Source of the DNA: Sphagnum compactum
Taxonomy: Eukaryota > Bryophyta > Sphagnopsida > Sphagnales
NCBI GenBank assembly: GCA_965153455.1
Contig: OZ234501.1
Location: 10,230,001-10,294,000, forward strand
Length of the DNA: 64,000 nt
Direction of reading: 5' to 3'
Shown here: piece by piece, positions 1 to 11,190 of the stretch
Numbering within the stretch: position 1 is the stretch's first letter
Layout of the letters: every line of letters starts with the position of its first letter
Made by a program: the position numbers and the translations under genes
Notes under the pieces: model-generated
Database searches by the model: none
What the model was told of the DNA's origin: nothing
Seen by the model: the letters and a program-made list of their open reading frames with translations, nothing else

Positions 1-63
1 ACCCTCGGTCAGAGAGGCACACTTACTTGGCTGCCCCATTTGTTGCGGGCTGCTCCGATGATA

Positions 64-88
64 ACCCTAAACCCTAAACCCTAAACCC
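64..88. repeat. Interstitial telomere-type repeat (CCCTAAA)n
   Basis: About three and a half tandem copies of AACCCTA lie within otherwise unique sequence. This is the Arabidopsis-type plant telomere unit. Short runs like this occur inside plant chromosomes and, as telo-boxes, in promoters, so it is not evidence of a chromosome end. Related short runs occur near 6583-6616 and 19919-19933. Confidence 0.85.
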
Positions 89-712
89 TTTTTTACAATG
101 GGATTGAGTGTAAAGGTTTATTCGCCTTGCCTACCAAGGGCAAGGAAATTGTGTTTAGATTCATTATAGAGTATAATAGTAGCTTAAGGGATTTTTGTAG
201 GCCCCTACTAGGTAATAAAAATAGGTCTTATTTTATATAAGGATTTTTTGAAGATTATATTTTTGCTGTGGTGAAATATTTGAGTTTCCATTATATATAT
301 ATATATATATATAATTTTTTAAAGAAAATTAACTAAATTAAATTAAATTAAATTATTTTTTGGCTTTTCAATACGTTTTATGAAAATGGCAAGGCCGCAA
401 GTGTGATACACCCCTTGTTACATAAGTAAATATATCGACCTTTGACAAGACATTCATGCAAACAAGGAAGACAACACCACACAACACAACACAACACAAT
501 TACAACACAACACTCCAAACAAAAGTTGTAACTAATTTACTTACAAACACATCAAAAGCACGCACGAGAAAGCACGAATGAATAATAATAGCTTCTAAAG
601 ATTTGCAAAACCAAAAAAATTGAATTTTTTTTCTAAGGATGGGGGTTGAGTGTGGCTAAAATGTGACCTTCTTTAAACCCTAAATTTACCCTAAAAAAAT
701 TTGCATTCTCTA

Positions 713-763
713 CTACACAAAGGGCTTTAGATTCCTTATACAAATCTAAAGCCCTTTGTGTAG
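713..763. repeat. Perfect 21-bp inverted repeat (hairpin)
   Basis: Bases 713-733 are the exact reverse complement of 743-763, with a 9-base loop between them. The pairing continues outside the stem (CATTCTCT on the left, AGAATG on the right) after a 3-base bulge. It could be a tiny foldback element, the core of a degraded MITE, or a small-RNA hairpin. The sequence alone does not decide. Confidence 0.85.
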
Positions 764-1473
764 AGAATGTTTGTCAATAGATTTACTTACTATTATTAAA
801 TCAAAATCACCTCCAAATAGTCCCCACATTAGGAATTGTGTGATAAGTGGGATATATATACTTTCTCTTATCAACTTTTTTAATTAAAAAAAATTATTAT
901 TATTATTAATTTTAATGGTGTGGGGGTAGGGGAGGGTTTACCCAATAATGGGTGTCAAGTGAAAAGGCTCTTCATTTATGATTTTTTGGAAAAGTGATAT
1001 TTTCTTTCATTTCACTTCAATATATGTATACATAAATAAATAAATAAATAAATAAATAGTAATTGTAATTGAAATTGTAAGGGGAGTTTAGAAATTATAA
1101 TAAAAAATTAATTAATTAAAATAAATTATAACACTATTCTTAAATTTTTTTAAAAAAAATGGTACCTATCTAATAACATCCTTTTCAAATTTGCAATGTC
1201 CGGGGCCTCACGAGGGGCACTTTTTGCGAAAAAAATGATAATACGACGTTTCAAAAAGCCAATCAAGTCGGGATTGGCACAAAAACATGACATGGAAATC
1301 TTGTATGTTCAACAAACGGTTTAAAAAATTCCACATTAATTTGTTTGGGCCGAGAGGGGGGTGGGGGGGGCTAAAGTCAGCCTGAATTGGGTGCTGCCGG
1401 ACATTTTGATCATAAGTCGGATCAACACCTATTCAGCACACACCTTTACAGAATCAAATACACAAAACCCCAA

Positions 1474-1728
1474 GTTTAGGTAAGTCGAGCGGAATGAAGT
1501 AAGGTCGGGTATGATTTGTATTGACGTGGATGGGCCAAGTTTAGTTAAGTCGAGCGGAATGAAGTAAGGTTGGGTATGATTCGTATATCGACGAGAATGG
1601 GCCGAGTTTAGGTAAGTCGAGCGGAATGAAATAAGTTTGGGTATGATTTGTATCACCGAGAAGGGGCCGAGTTTAGTTAAATTGAGCGGAATGAAGTAAA
1701 ATTGGGTATGATTGTATCCACGAGAGAG
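1474..1728. repeat. Minisatellite, ~65-bp unit, 4 copies
   Basis: Four tandem copies start at about 1474, 1539, 1606 and 1671. Each begins GTTTAGTTAAGTCGAGCGG or a near variant and contains GGGTATGATT. Spacing is 65-67 bp, and the copies differ at roughly a tenth of positions. The minus-strand open frame across it only reflects the periodicity and is not a gene. Confidence 0.9.
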
Positions 1729-4096
1729 AGAGAGAACGGAAATATATATTATTCATTCGGTGATTCTGTACACGTTTGAAATACGTCTAGCCCCTTCTAC
1801 TCATCATTTTGTTTTGGGGGGGGCGGGGGGGGCAACAACTGTTCATCGGCATTTTTGGGGGCTTCGGCAAAGCACTAAATAAATACCCATTCCATCCTTT
1901 CTTCCTTCCTTAGTTAGAAGAGTGCGGGTGGGTTGGTGGTGGGTACCTTTTTGTTTGTTTTGTTCCGAACCAAATCCGTTGCGTGACCACCCGGGCGAAG
2001 AAAAACATCATGGCTTTCTTATGTGGACACTCGAGACCCGATTGGAGCTCAAGAAATCCAAATTTACAACACCCCAAAAGTACAAAAAAGTCTACTGAGT
2101 CCGAAAAAAACGAGTAAATCAACAACAGAAGAAATTGAACAAAATTTTGGATTTTGGAGGGGGCCCGGGGGGGGGGGGGGGAAGCAAGAGTCCGTCCGGA
2201 CTGGTTTTGTAGTAAACCAGGCAGGACGGTAACCACCCACAAGCAAGAAAGGCTGATCCGATCGTCACCCTTGTGATGTGGAAAGTTAAGAATCCATTGG
2301 ATCTCGAGAACTAAAAAGAAAAATCACAAAAAGCCCAAAACTACAACAAGTTAGTCTATCCGACGAATTGGAAAACGAGTTTTTTATTAAAAAAAAATCT
2401 AACCTCCCCAAAAAAAATACAAATGGATTGGGGAGAACAAGAACTAGTAGGATTTTAGGGTTTAGAGTAAACATGGGAATAGAGCATGTGAACTCTAAAC
2501 CCTAAACTCGCTCTTTCTTTCTCTCTCTCTCTCTCTCTCTCAATAGTTCTCTAAAAATATATTGTCTATGATCTCCGTAACTTTGTCTATATATGAAAGT
2601 CATACTCTCTTTGAAACGCGATTGCTTGAAGTGAATCCGACACTAACAAATGAGATGGATGCATGTGTAAGTGGGAGCGGGGGAGGGGGGTGAGGTGAGG
2701 TGAAGGGTTGAACATAACATAGATTGATGCCATTGCGGCTCGCACTTCAACTTTCATCATGATGTCGTTGAAAATCAATCCCTCTATTTATTCCGAATTG
2801 ACCAATCCGAGCGCAAAAACAAAAACAAAAAACAAAAAAAATAAAGTAGCTCCCATTTTTGGGCACCCAATGTTGCAATTGATTTTGATTGATTCGATTC
2901 TAATTATCATCATAGTTATCTCCTACACCTCACACCCCTATTCTTATGCTTTTTTTAGGGTTTTTTTTTTTTTTTTTTTTTCAAAAGCCCTTTTTGTTTC
3001 TTCTTTTGGAAGGAAGGAAGGAAGGAAGAAATTAGTTTTACTTGGGCTTGAAGGGTATTTAATTGTTGTCACCTAGTTGACATTCTTTTGTACACTTGTA
3101 GAAGAATTTGCAAAACCCTATAAAAAGAGAAACCACAAGAAGTCCAACCCCCCCCAAAAAAAAAAAAAAAAAAAAAAACCCAAAGTCCAAAAGTAAGATC
3201 CCTTTTCTCTCTCTCTCACACACATACACACATAAATACACACCCCTTTAATTATTTTATTCACCTTGTCGAGACCCAAAATCGATTCACAAACAAAAAA
3301 AAAGCTTTCAATAGCTTTCCAATGGTTCTCCTTTTAATTTTTGTTTATTTTTAAAATCCCCCCCTCCCCCCAAACTTCCTTGAGATAATGAAAAGAAAGC
3401 TACTTGAAAGCATCTACTACTATGTTTATTTTTGATTTTTCTCCTTTGGGCACTCAAAGGCACAACATAGGTGTTCAAAGGTGTCATAGACGCCATAGAC
3501 ACCATTGACGCATATTTTCTTTTTCTCGGGTAAGATTCCACCCGATAGTGCGGGGATTCGAATCATCTTCGACAATTTTTTTAATTAATTAATCTTTTTT
3601 TTTTGGGGGGGGATGGGTGTGTGTACTAGTACGGAAGTACCATTGTGTTCCATATTGAAATTCGCACATAGTGAAAGAAATTGTCAATTTACGACACGTT
3701 GTTGTTGTTGTTGTTGGTGTTCATCGTCATATACTAACCTATCAAAACACTACTAAAATTATATCACGGAAATTTCTTGTAGTGTTGTTGTGTGAAGGTA
3801 ATGTAATAGGTATGTCCGTACCTATTGGTTGCATGAAATTTTTATTCGTAAACTTACCTATGGTTTTGGTCACCATTTTTGGCTCGAGCTAATATTCCCC
3901 CTCCGGAACACCCCCCCCCCCTCCTTCCCCTCCCATCCGAAGAGCATGGGCATATTTGGTACCTATTATTCGTGTCCCAAGATTCAAGATTTCCAAAAAC
4001 AAAATTCCTTGGCACCAAACCCAATTTGCTGGGTCCCCCGTGATATGCTTCCATACTAAAGGAATGTCCGAGAGGGATTTGAGGGTTTAGCGCCCG

Positions 4097-4128
<32 letters not shown>

Positions 4129-5188
4129 CTGCCTTTGGATCATGCTCGGAATGAACCTTTATTTTCGGGGAAAGTCATGGATGGTGCCCAGATGGTACGG
4201 GACCAATATAACACCCCATTCTTCTCTCTTCATGGTTCACTCGGTGTGGGTGTGTGTCGGTGAATGTAACGACATCGGGTGAACGAATTGAAGCGTATAG
4301 GTCAAATTCGCAGCTGCACTTGGACCTCGTTTGTTTCATCTTTGTTTTTTTGTGTGTGTTTTTCCGGGGGAGGGGGGGGGGGGGTGGTGTTGCCGTAGTT
4401 TAACAAAGTCACGGATATAAATTGTTAAAAAATAAAAATGATGGAATATGAAGCAAAGGTTATCTAAATGATGTTTTACCCACCAAAGGTTGCAAAGTTT
4501 GTTTTTGTGTTTTTTTTTTGGATGGGTGTTGGTCTTCTTCTATCTAGCCTACTACTTTGCCAATTTGTGTGTAAAAAAACTTCAAACGCTTTGGTGGCTT
4601 TTGAGATCCCCAAGTTGGAGGAATAGTAGGTATTGTTGGCTTCTTCATAAGATGACGTTTTTTTTTTTTTGGGGGGTGTTGCAAAGAGTTTTGTGTACTT
4701 GGTGGTCACCCATCCCAATGCTTTTCAAACCAAGGCATTTTAGTTTATTGTAATCCATTTTATTCGTAAAGGAGGACACTTAAGGTCACAAACGTCACAA
4801 CCCAAATTACCAACTATGTGAATGAAAATGTACTAACAATTTCAATATTTTTGAAAAAATAGTGTTTGGAGTTGTGAATATGATCATTTTATAAATTTGC
4901 GTTCAATTTATCCATATTTCTTCAAGTGGTTATGAACATATATGATTCATGTTTTACCTATGATATGTGTGCTTGGCCTTTTTCCAAAAAAAAATTTGAA
5001 AAAAATCTATCCAAATTTTGTTAATTATACAAAAGAGCCTCCTTTGGATCCAATGGGTATTGCATCCTTCAAGAGGTAGAGAGACTAGAGACTTTAGGCC
5101 CACTTTAGATGGGGGTCCAACTTTTTCCCATTGGGTTTCGTCATTTGACAATTTCTTTCATGGGATTCCTAAATATTCTACATTTAAT
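1729..5188. other. Intergenic DNA, simple-sequence rich
   Basis: No gene is supported. The stretch contains (GA)n near 1724-1736, poly-G or poly-C runs of 8-14 bases near 1816-1832, 2160-2182, 3910-3921 and 4371-4384, (CT)n near 2516-2540 and 4098-4124, and several poly-A or poly-T runs. Open frames of 60-110 codons exist on both strands but are low-complexity translations with no recognisable domain. Confidence 0.65.
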
Positions 5189-5190
5189 TA

Positions 5191-5581
5191 GAGTTATCCG
5201 TAAAGTAACCCTGTCTTTGGGCCTCCTTTCACCCCCTATCCCCTATACTTTCAGTGGTATCTGCAAAGTAAAGACATTTTATTTAATCTCAACATGAAAT
5301 GCTGAAACTCAGCATTTAATGCACAAGGTTCGACACTAGTTGTAAGTAGTTGTACAGTTAGGAGCAGTGAAAATATACGTCGTAGCAGCAGTGGAGGCGC
5401 TCAGGAGAAAGGAAAGACAGGATGAAACTCATTTTGCCACCAAAAAAATTGATGGTTTTCTGAGTTGTTTCATCCCCTGTCGAATGCTAATGTACTTTTT
5501 TGCAGGTTTTCTTTGAATCTCACCCTGCGTATGACCAAACTCAGGGTTCTGGTGCTGTGTTTTTCACTTTACGGATAACTC
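5191..5581. mobile_element. Short TIR element (MITE-like) with TA duplication
   Basis: GAGTTATCCGTAAAGT at 5191-5206 is exactly repeated in inverted orientation at 5566-5581, and both ends are flanked by TA (5189-5190 and 5582-5583). A 391-bp element with 16-bp perfect terminal inverted repeats and a TA target duplication is the signature of a non-autonomous Tc1/mariner-type element. It has no coding capacity. The terminal motif differs from the Stowaway ends I know. The first ~75 bp recur at 38504-38578. A small internal palindrome (AAATGCTGA...TCAGCATTT) lies near 5298-5318. Confidence 0.75.
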
Positions 5582-5583
5582 TA

Positions 5584-7806
5584 TTATCATGGAAGTTTAG
5601 GGGTTATCTGACCCCTCCCCCAACTTGTGCTTTGTGAAGTTTGGAACATTGGACGGAGCTAGTTAGTTTCCATTGGAGAAGAACAAACTTCACATGCATG
5701 TTGAGATTTTGCCACAAGTTCCAAACACAAGGAATATATGCAAATCCGTAAAAGCAAAAGCTCAAAGAACATTGGGATTCCATGATCACCCAATTGTTTG
5801 ATAACAAATGGCTACACTATGGCACAAATGCCTCCCAAAGTGCCTCACAAATGGCTACATGTGGTCAAATTTCACCAACTCTCTCTTTCTCTCTCTCTCT
5901 CCGTTCTCTCCTCCAAACCACTATTTGAAAGGACCATGCTTGTTTTCATTGTTGCTTTTGTATTTTTCTTTTTGTTTAGTAGGGTTTCTCATATGATACT
6001 ACTTTGAATTTTTACTTGGGGGGTGGGGAGGGGGTTGGAGGGAATTTTTATAAAAATAAAATAAAATTCTATGTCTTTTATGCATTGGCGTATGAGCCTC
6101 TTGCTCACTCACAAAATTTCATTAAATAAGAAAAATAATATAAAATAATAAAAATTTGAAGGAGTATTTTAGCCAAAATAGAGGCGAAACATGTAGACTA
6201 GATGAAAACCAAAAATTAAATGCAATAATAATAGGGAAAAAAGAAAGAAGAGAGAGGCCTGCCCATGCTTTTACTGGCCCTAGGAAGGGGTGCGTGTCCC
6301 GGAAACAAGCACCCGTCACCACCTTGGGCAGCTGCTTATTTCGGGAACCCACAAAGTATGGGACCAAATGGTGCAAGGCTTATGCAATATTGTGTCCGAG
6401 TTACTTTTTTTTGGGGCCACTTCCTACAAACCATCACAATACCGTAACATTATTTGCGAAAATCGTCTCGGAAGTTGTTACCATACCAAAAATTTATGTA
6501 TATAATAGATATGTAGTTTGGAACTTGGAACCTGTCGCTCGTTCGTTCGTTTGTTCAAAAAAGAATTGAATAGCCTAAATACCCTAAACCCTAAAAAAAA
6601 AAACCCTAAACCCTAAGCCTCAAGAGACTTGAGACGAGGACAAAGGCCACAAGAAACAAGGAGGGGGGGGGGGATGCGAGGTGGGACGAGGGGCAAAGGA
6701 CGGACGAACTTGAGAAAGTTAAAATGCGATGTTGTAACGTCCAGACGCTGCGGGACAACGCTCGTACTACATCACCACTTTTACTCGTACGTACGTATAT
6801 GCTCGACGCCTTTCACATTTACTACTCTTTACTCTAGTCGACCTACATGATGATTTTTTTTTACCGCGACATCAAGTTTTACACCATCTATTGTACTCGT
6901 GGGAGTTTAACACGGCCTTTAATCACATTAAAGGAAAAACCAAAAAAAAAAAAAAAAAAAAAGTTCCGTTTTCATAGTCCATCCGACGATGTACTTCTTT
7001 CGAAAAGAAAATTTGATGTATATAGCCCATCCTTTCGGCCCTATGTCCAAGTTAAATTTCCATCAACTCTCATGATCATTGTCCCCAACCCCAATTTTTT
7101 TTTTCTTGGGGTCGGGAGACAGACAAACTTTAATTAGGGCAAAGCAACCCATATGAACTTTGCAAAGGTTAAAAAAAAAATTATTAAAAAAAAAAATTGT
7201 GCTTAAAGGAAGGGGTGCATGTTGATAATTGGGGTCCTCGTGGTCCTTCACATAACAATAAAAGGGTGGCCGTGAATCGTGAACTAGTCGTCCACCCATG
7301 TCCATCAGCTTCCCCCCCCCCCATTGTGTATGGCATTAGGCCGGTTGCCAATGATTGAACAATTATGTAGTATTGTATTTGCATCACAACTTTAGGTGTC
7401 ATTACTAAAATGTCGAACCGCGAAAATGGTTAGGTTGATAGTCGATAGCTAAAGTTACCATCACCACGACCAACACGTACATCCGAACGAGAGTTAAGTC
7501 CTAGTAAAGTTGCACACGTTGGTATGAAGTCATATGCAATGGTGACCTCTCGTCCCGCATCAACCGATGCCTAGAAACGAAGGTGAGACATCAAATGGAG
7601 ATCAACAATTAATACACGAGTAGAACAAGTAATTCAACCCCTCCTCTCTTCCTCCCAAAAAAATTTTAAATTTCAAAAAAAAAAAAATTCAAAAAAAATT
7701 GCAAGGAAAAGGACACTAAAACATATAATATAAGTTAGTACCCCACATATATTTGTAATACCTAATTAATAAGTGTAGGACCTTGTTAAATTATTCGGCG
7801 CATGGG
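5584..7806. other. Intergenic DNA, no gene seen
   Basis: The stretch holds (CT)n near 5879-5901, a split telomere-type run near 6583-6616, a G run near 6661-6673, poly-A near 6941-6961 and a C run near 7311-7321. Open frames up to 137 codons (6156-6569, +) show no conserved motif and no splice-linked neighbours, so I do not call them. Confidence 0.6.
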
Positions 7807-8560
7807 GTAGTTATAAAATCATGAGGAGCATCAAACGCAGTGATGATCGCACTAATGCAAAGATAGTTGTAGCGTCATGAAGAGTGGTCATTTGTTGAAG
7901 AACTCGGTGATGATCACACAAACGTAGTAACATCGTTATAAAATCATGACGCAAGATAGTTATAAAATCATGGGGGACGTCAAACACGGTGATGATCGCA
8001 CTAATAATGTAAGATAGTTATAGAATCATGGGGAGCGTCAAATATGATGATGATGATCACATTAATGCAAGATAGTCATAGAATCATGGGAACGTCAAAC
8101 ATGGTGATGATCGCACTAACACAAGATAGTCATAGAATCATGGGGAACGTCAAACATGGTGATGCTCGCACTAACACAAGATAGTTATAGAATCATGGGG
8201 AGTGTCAAATATGATGATGATCACACTAATTCAAGATAGTCATAGAATTATGGGGAACGTCAAACATGGTGATGATCGCACTAACACAAGATAGTCATAG
8301 GATCATGGGGAACGTCAAACATGGTGATGCTCGCACTAACACAAGATAGTTATAGAATCATGGGGAGTGTCAAATATGATGATGATCACACTAATTCAAG
8401 ATAGTCATAGAATTATGGGGAACGTCAAACATGGTGATGATCGCACTAACACAAGATAGTCATAGAATCATGGGGAACGTCAAATATTATAATGATCACA
8501 TTAAGGCAAGATGCAAGATAGCTAAAGAATCATGGCGAATGTCAAATATGGATGATCACA
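7807..8560. repeat. Satellite-like tandem array, 55-bp monomer
   Basis: About 13 copies of a 55-bp unit containing CAAGATAGTCATAGAATCATGGGGAACGTCAAAC-type sequence followed by GGTGATGATCGCACTAA. The left copies (7807-8040) are diverged and of uneven length, while those from about 8090 are regular. Inside the regular part a three-monomer block of 165 bp is itself duplicated (8161-8325 and about 8326-8490, marked by the variant GATGCTCGC). The unit is rich in GATC/GATGATC. Confidence 0.9.
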
Positions 8561-10045
8561 CAAACACTCATACATACAAGAGATTAATTCACTATCATGG
8601 TCATGTTAGATTTTAGCCGCCAATGATGTTGCCCATATATCACCGTTCCTTTGAAATAAAAGGGCTCATCGGTTGCACCCATCTCATGGGCGACGATTTT
8701 AAATAGGAAATGATCCATGGTGTTCCCAAAGAATGAGATCACAAAAGTTCCCATGAACAAGAGAAGAAACAAACACTTGGTGAATGTCCCTCTCTATGTG
8801 GGACTGCATGAGAACTACATAGTTCCCATTGTCGCTCCCTTTTTACATGTAGAGAGTAAATGGAAACTTACACATAAATGGGGAACCTTGGTTATAATCA
8901 TAACTAGGGTTAGTAAGATCGGGGGTTTAGGGTAGTATGAAAATGTTTCCTTGGATTTTTTTTAAAAAACACATTTTTCTTTTTAATAAGCTTTGGTGCA
9001 TTCTTGGGGGGTGCTTCCGAAGTTTGGCCCATGCATGAGAGCCCCCTTTGCATGCCGACAAGTTCACGAAAAACGGACATCCCAGACTATCTTTTGCACA
9101 CCTTTGAAGGACAAAACTAAAAAAGCCGGATCAGATTTGGGAGCATAATTTGGGTACCGTATTGTAATTAAGCACAATTTGTTCCACTAACTTTGAGTTA
9201 CGACCCCTTATCTCACATTATGTGGCTCGACATGCTCTCGTTTCAGAATTAGGAAACTAGTTTTGCTTGCACAATTTGTTGTACTCTAGTAGGTTTAGGG
9301 TCTAGGGTTTTGTGTTAGGGTTTTTAAGGAGGCAAAAAAAACCCTAGTGCTTGCTCAAATCCGGAGCTCAAATTTATTATTCATGAATATTTCAAAAGAT
9401 TTTTCATTTTCATTCCCAGAATTTTCTTTTTCCTTTGGGAATTATTTTTTTGGGAAAATTTTCAGCATTTCTTTAATATATATAATTTGTGCAATTAATT
9501 TGTGCAATTTTTTAAAATAAAAATTTAAGGGGTGTGTGTGTGTGTGCTTCTTTTGAGAGAGTTTTAGGGGCAAAATTGGGGATCAATCAACCCATTCTCC
9601 CCCTCCCAAGTTCGACAATTGTTAGAGTTTCATTACATACACGGATTTGACGGACATTTGCAAGAATTTGGAAATTTTTTAGGAGCCGATTTTGGATAGT
9701 GGGGAAGGGGAGTTATGAAGTAGTAAGGACCTCGACTTAATAAATCCCTTTGACACATTGTTAAGCTAATGGTGTACTACTACTTATGTGAATGATACAA
9801 TTCTAATGTAAACGTCCCCACACCACACAACCTTATTAGACATGCAATAGAATCGCATGCTTCACCTAGATTGACTGCACAAGGGAGGGGACGGACAATG
9901 GGTAAGGGCAAAAATTTTCACATACGAATCACTCTTGGTTTAAGAAAATCTCAACATCCCGAACAATTTTTTTTTTCTTTTAACGACCCATGAATATATT
10001 GTAATTTCTCCACATACTATATGTACCTAACCAAACTACCCTCCC

Positions 10046-10093
<48 letters not shown>

Positions 10094-10629
10094 TAGAAAA
10101 AAAAGGTCCCCTTGCTTCCTCTCCCATTAATTGTGCATTATGAGATTCGTGGACAACCAAATTACGTACCCCATTGCAAAGTCGGAAAGAAGAAAATGGG
10201 ACAAGCACAAATTGTGGACTCCCCACATGCAATGTCTTTTTACAAAGGAAAATTTTCATACCTACGCCTACCTACCTACCTACCTACCTACCTACGGTGG
10301 CGTTTCATCATTTTTGGGGTGCAATCGCCATTTGTTGGAGTCACGGGCAGCCAAACCAAAAAAAAAAAAAACAATTTTCAAACGTAGTAGAACGTTATGA
10401 ATGTGCATAACCGACCGTAATGAGAATCTTGTCACTCTGATTGGCTATCGGGTCACGAATTACAAGCCAAAAAAAAAACCTTCAAACCTTTGTCTCATTA
10501 ACGACCTACTAGTTAGCACAAGGTACCACCCTCAGCTCTCATCGGCCCGACCATTCCGTAACCCCCCTTCACTTCTTGGATGAAAAATGTCAAAGCTTTT
10601 CTCTCTTTGTGGATGAAAAGAGGTCATCT
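8561..10629. other. AT-rich intergenic DNA, no gene seen
   Basis: Nothing protein-like was found. The stretch contains TTAGGG-like fragments near 9290-9325, (GT)n near 9532-9546, an uninterrupted run of 45 A at 10047-10091 and a (CCTA)n tetranucleotide run near 10267-10293. Confidence 0.65.
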
Positions 10630-11190
10630 CGAGTCTCATTACAGTCAGTTATGCGCAATAACCGGCGGCCTCTCACCGGTTAGTTACCTAGTCCAACAGT
10701 TCTGAGTTGGTTAAGGTAACCCACTCAAGGCACAGCTGGTTATTGGCTATTTCCGCTGGTTAGCTGAGTAACCGGGTGGCCTTTGAGCCCATTACTGGAC
10801 ATAAACCAGCGTCCATTACATCCATAACCTGCTCAGCAGCTGGATGTGAATCTATTTTTCATCCATAACACAGAATGGATGTGGATCACTTTTCATTCAC
10901 ACAGAGAATGGAGATACAGGCAGCTGAATAATGCGATAGAACTAGGGTCTGGATGTCCAATCAGGAAGCGACATGTCAGCAAGGCTGGTTACGCTTTCTG
11001 GAATGGGTGACATGGGGGTGGCCGTTTCCCCTGTATAATGGTAGTTGTGAGCCCATTCCGTTGCATTAACAGCTTTGATGAACGATTGTGAGAACCGTTG
11101 CTTGGATATAAGGCTTTTGCCTTAACCTCCGGGTAACCATATATGACATTGAAGCTATTATATAACCACCAGGCCAATGTAAACAGAAAA
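10630..11190. other. GC-richer island with repeated CCGGTTA/TAACC motifs
   Basis: This ~550-bp block is visibly less AT-rich than its flanks and full of GGTTA/TAACC cores. TAACCGG near 10669 pairs with CCGGTTA near 10676-10684, and GGTTAAGGTAACC lies near 10709. ATCCAT/GGATGTG words recur in both orientations near 10808-10885. AACCG and GGTTA words resemble plant MYB-binding cores. It encodes no recognisable protein. It may be an old transposon fragment or a detached regulatory block, and the sequence does not decide. Confidence 0.45.

Larger units (their letters stand above)
1..1473. other. AT-rich intergenic DNA, no gene seen
   Basis: No open reading frame here resembles a protein. The stretch holds a short interstitial telomere-type run near 64-88, a (TA)n run near 294-314, a perfect hairpin at 713-763, an (AAAT)n run near 1033-1060 and a G-rich block near 1359-1376. 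I see no exon-intron structure on either strand. Confidence 0.7.

Noticed and set aside
64-88. Chromosome end
   Set aside because: Only about 3.5 telomere units flanked by unique sequence on both sides; interstitial.
3535-3570. tRNA T-arm-like GGGATTCGAATC
   Set aside because: No matching acceptor, D or anticodon arms could be built on either strand.
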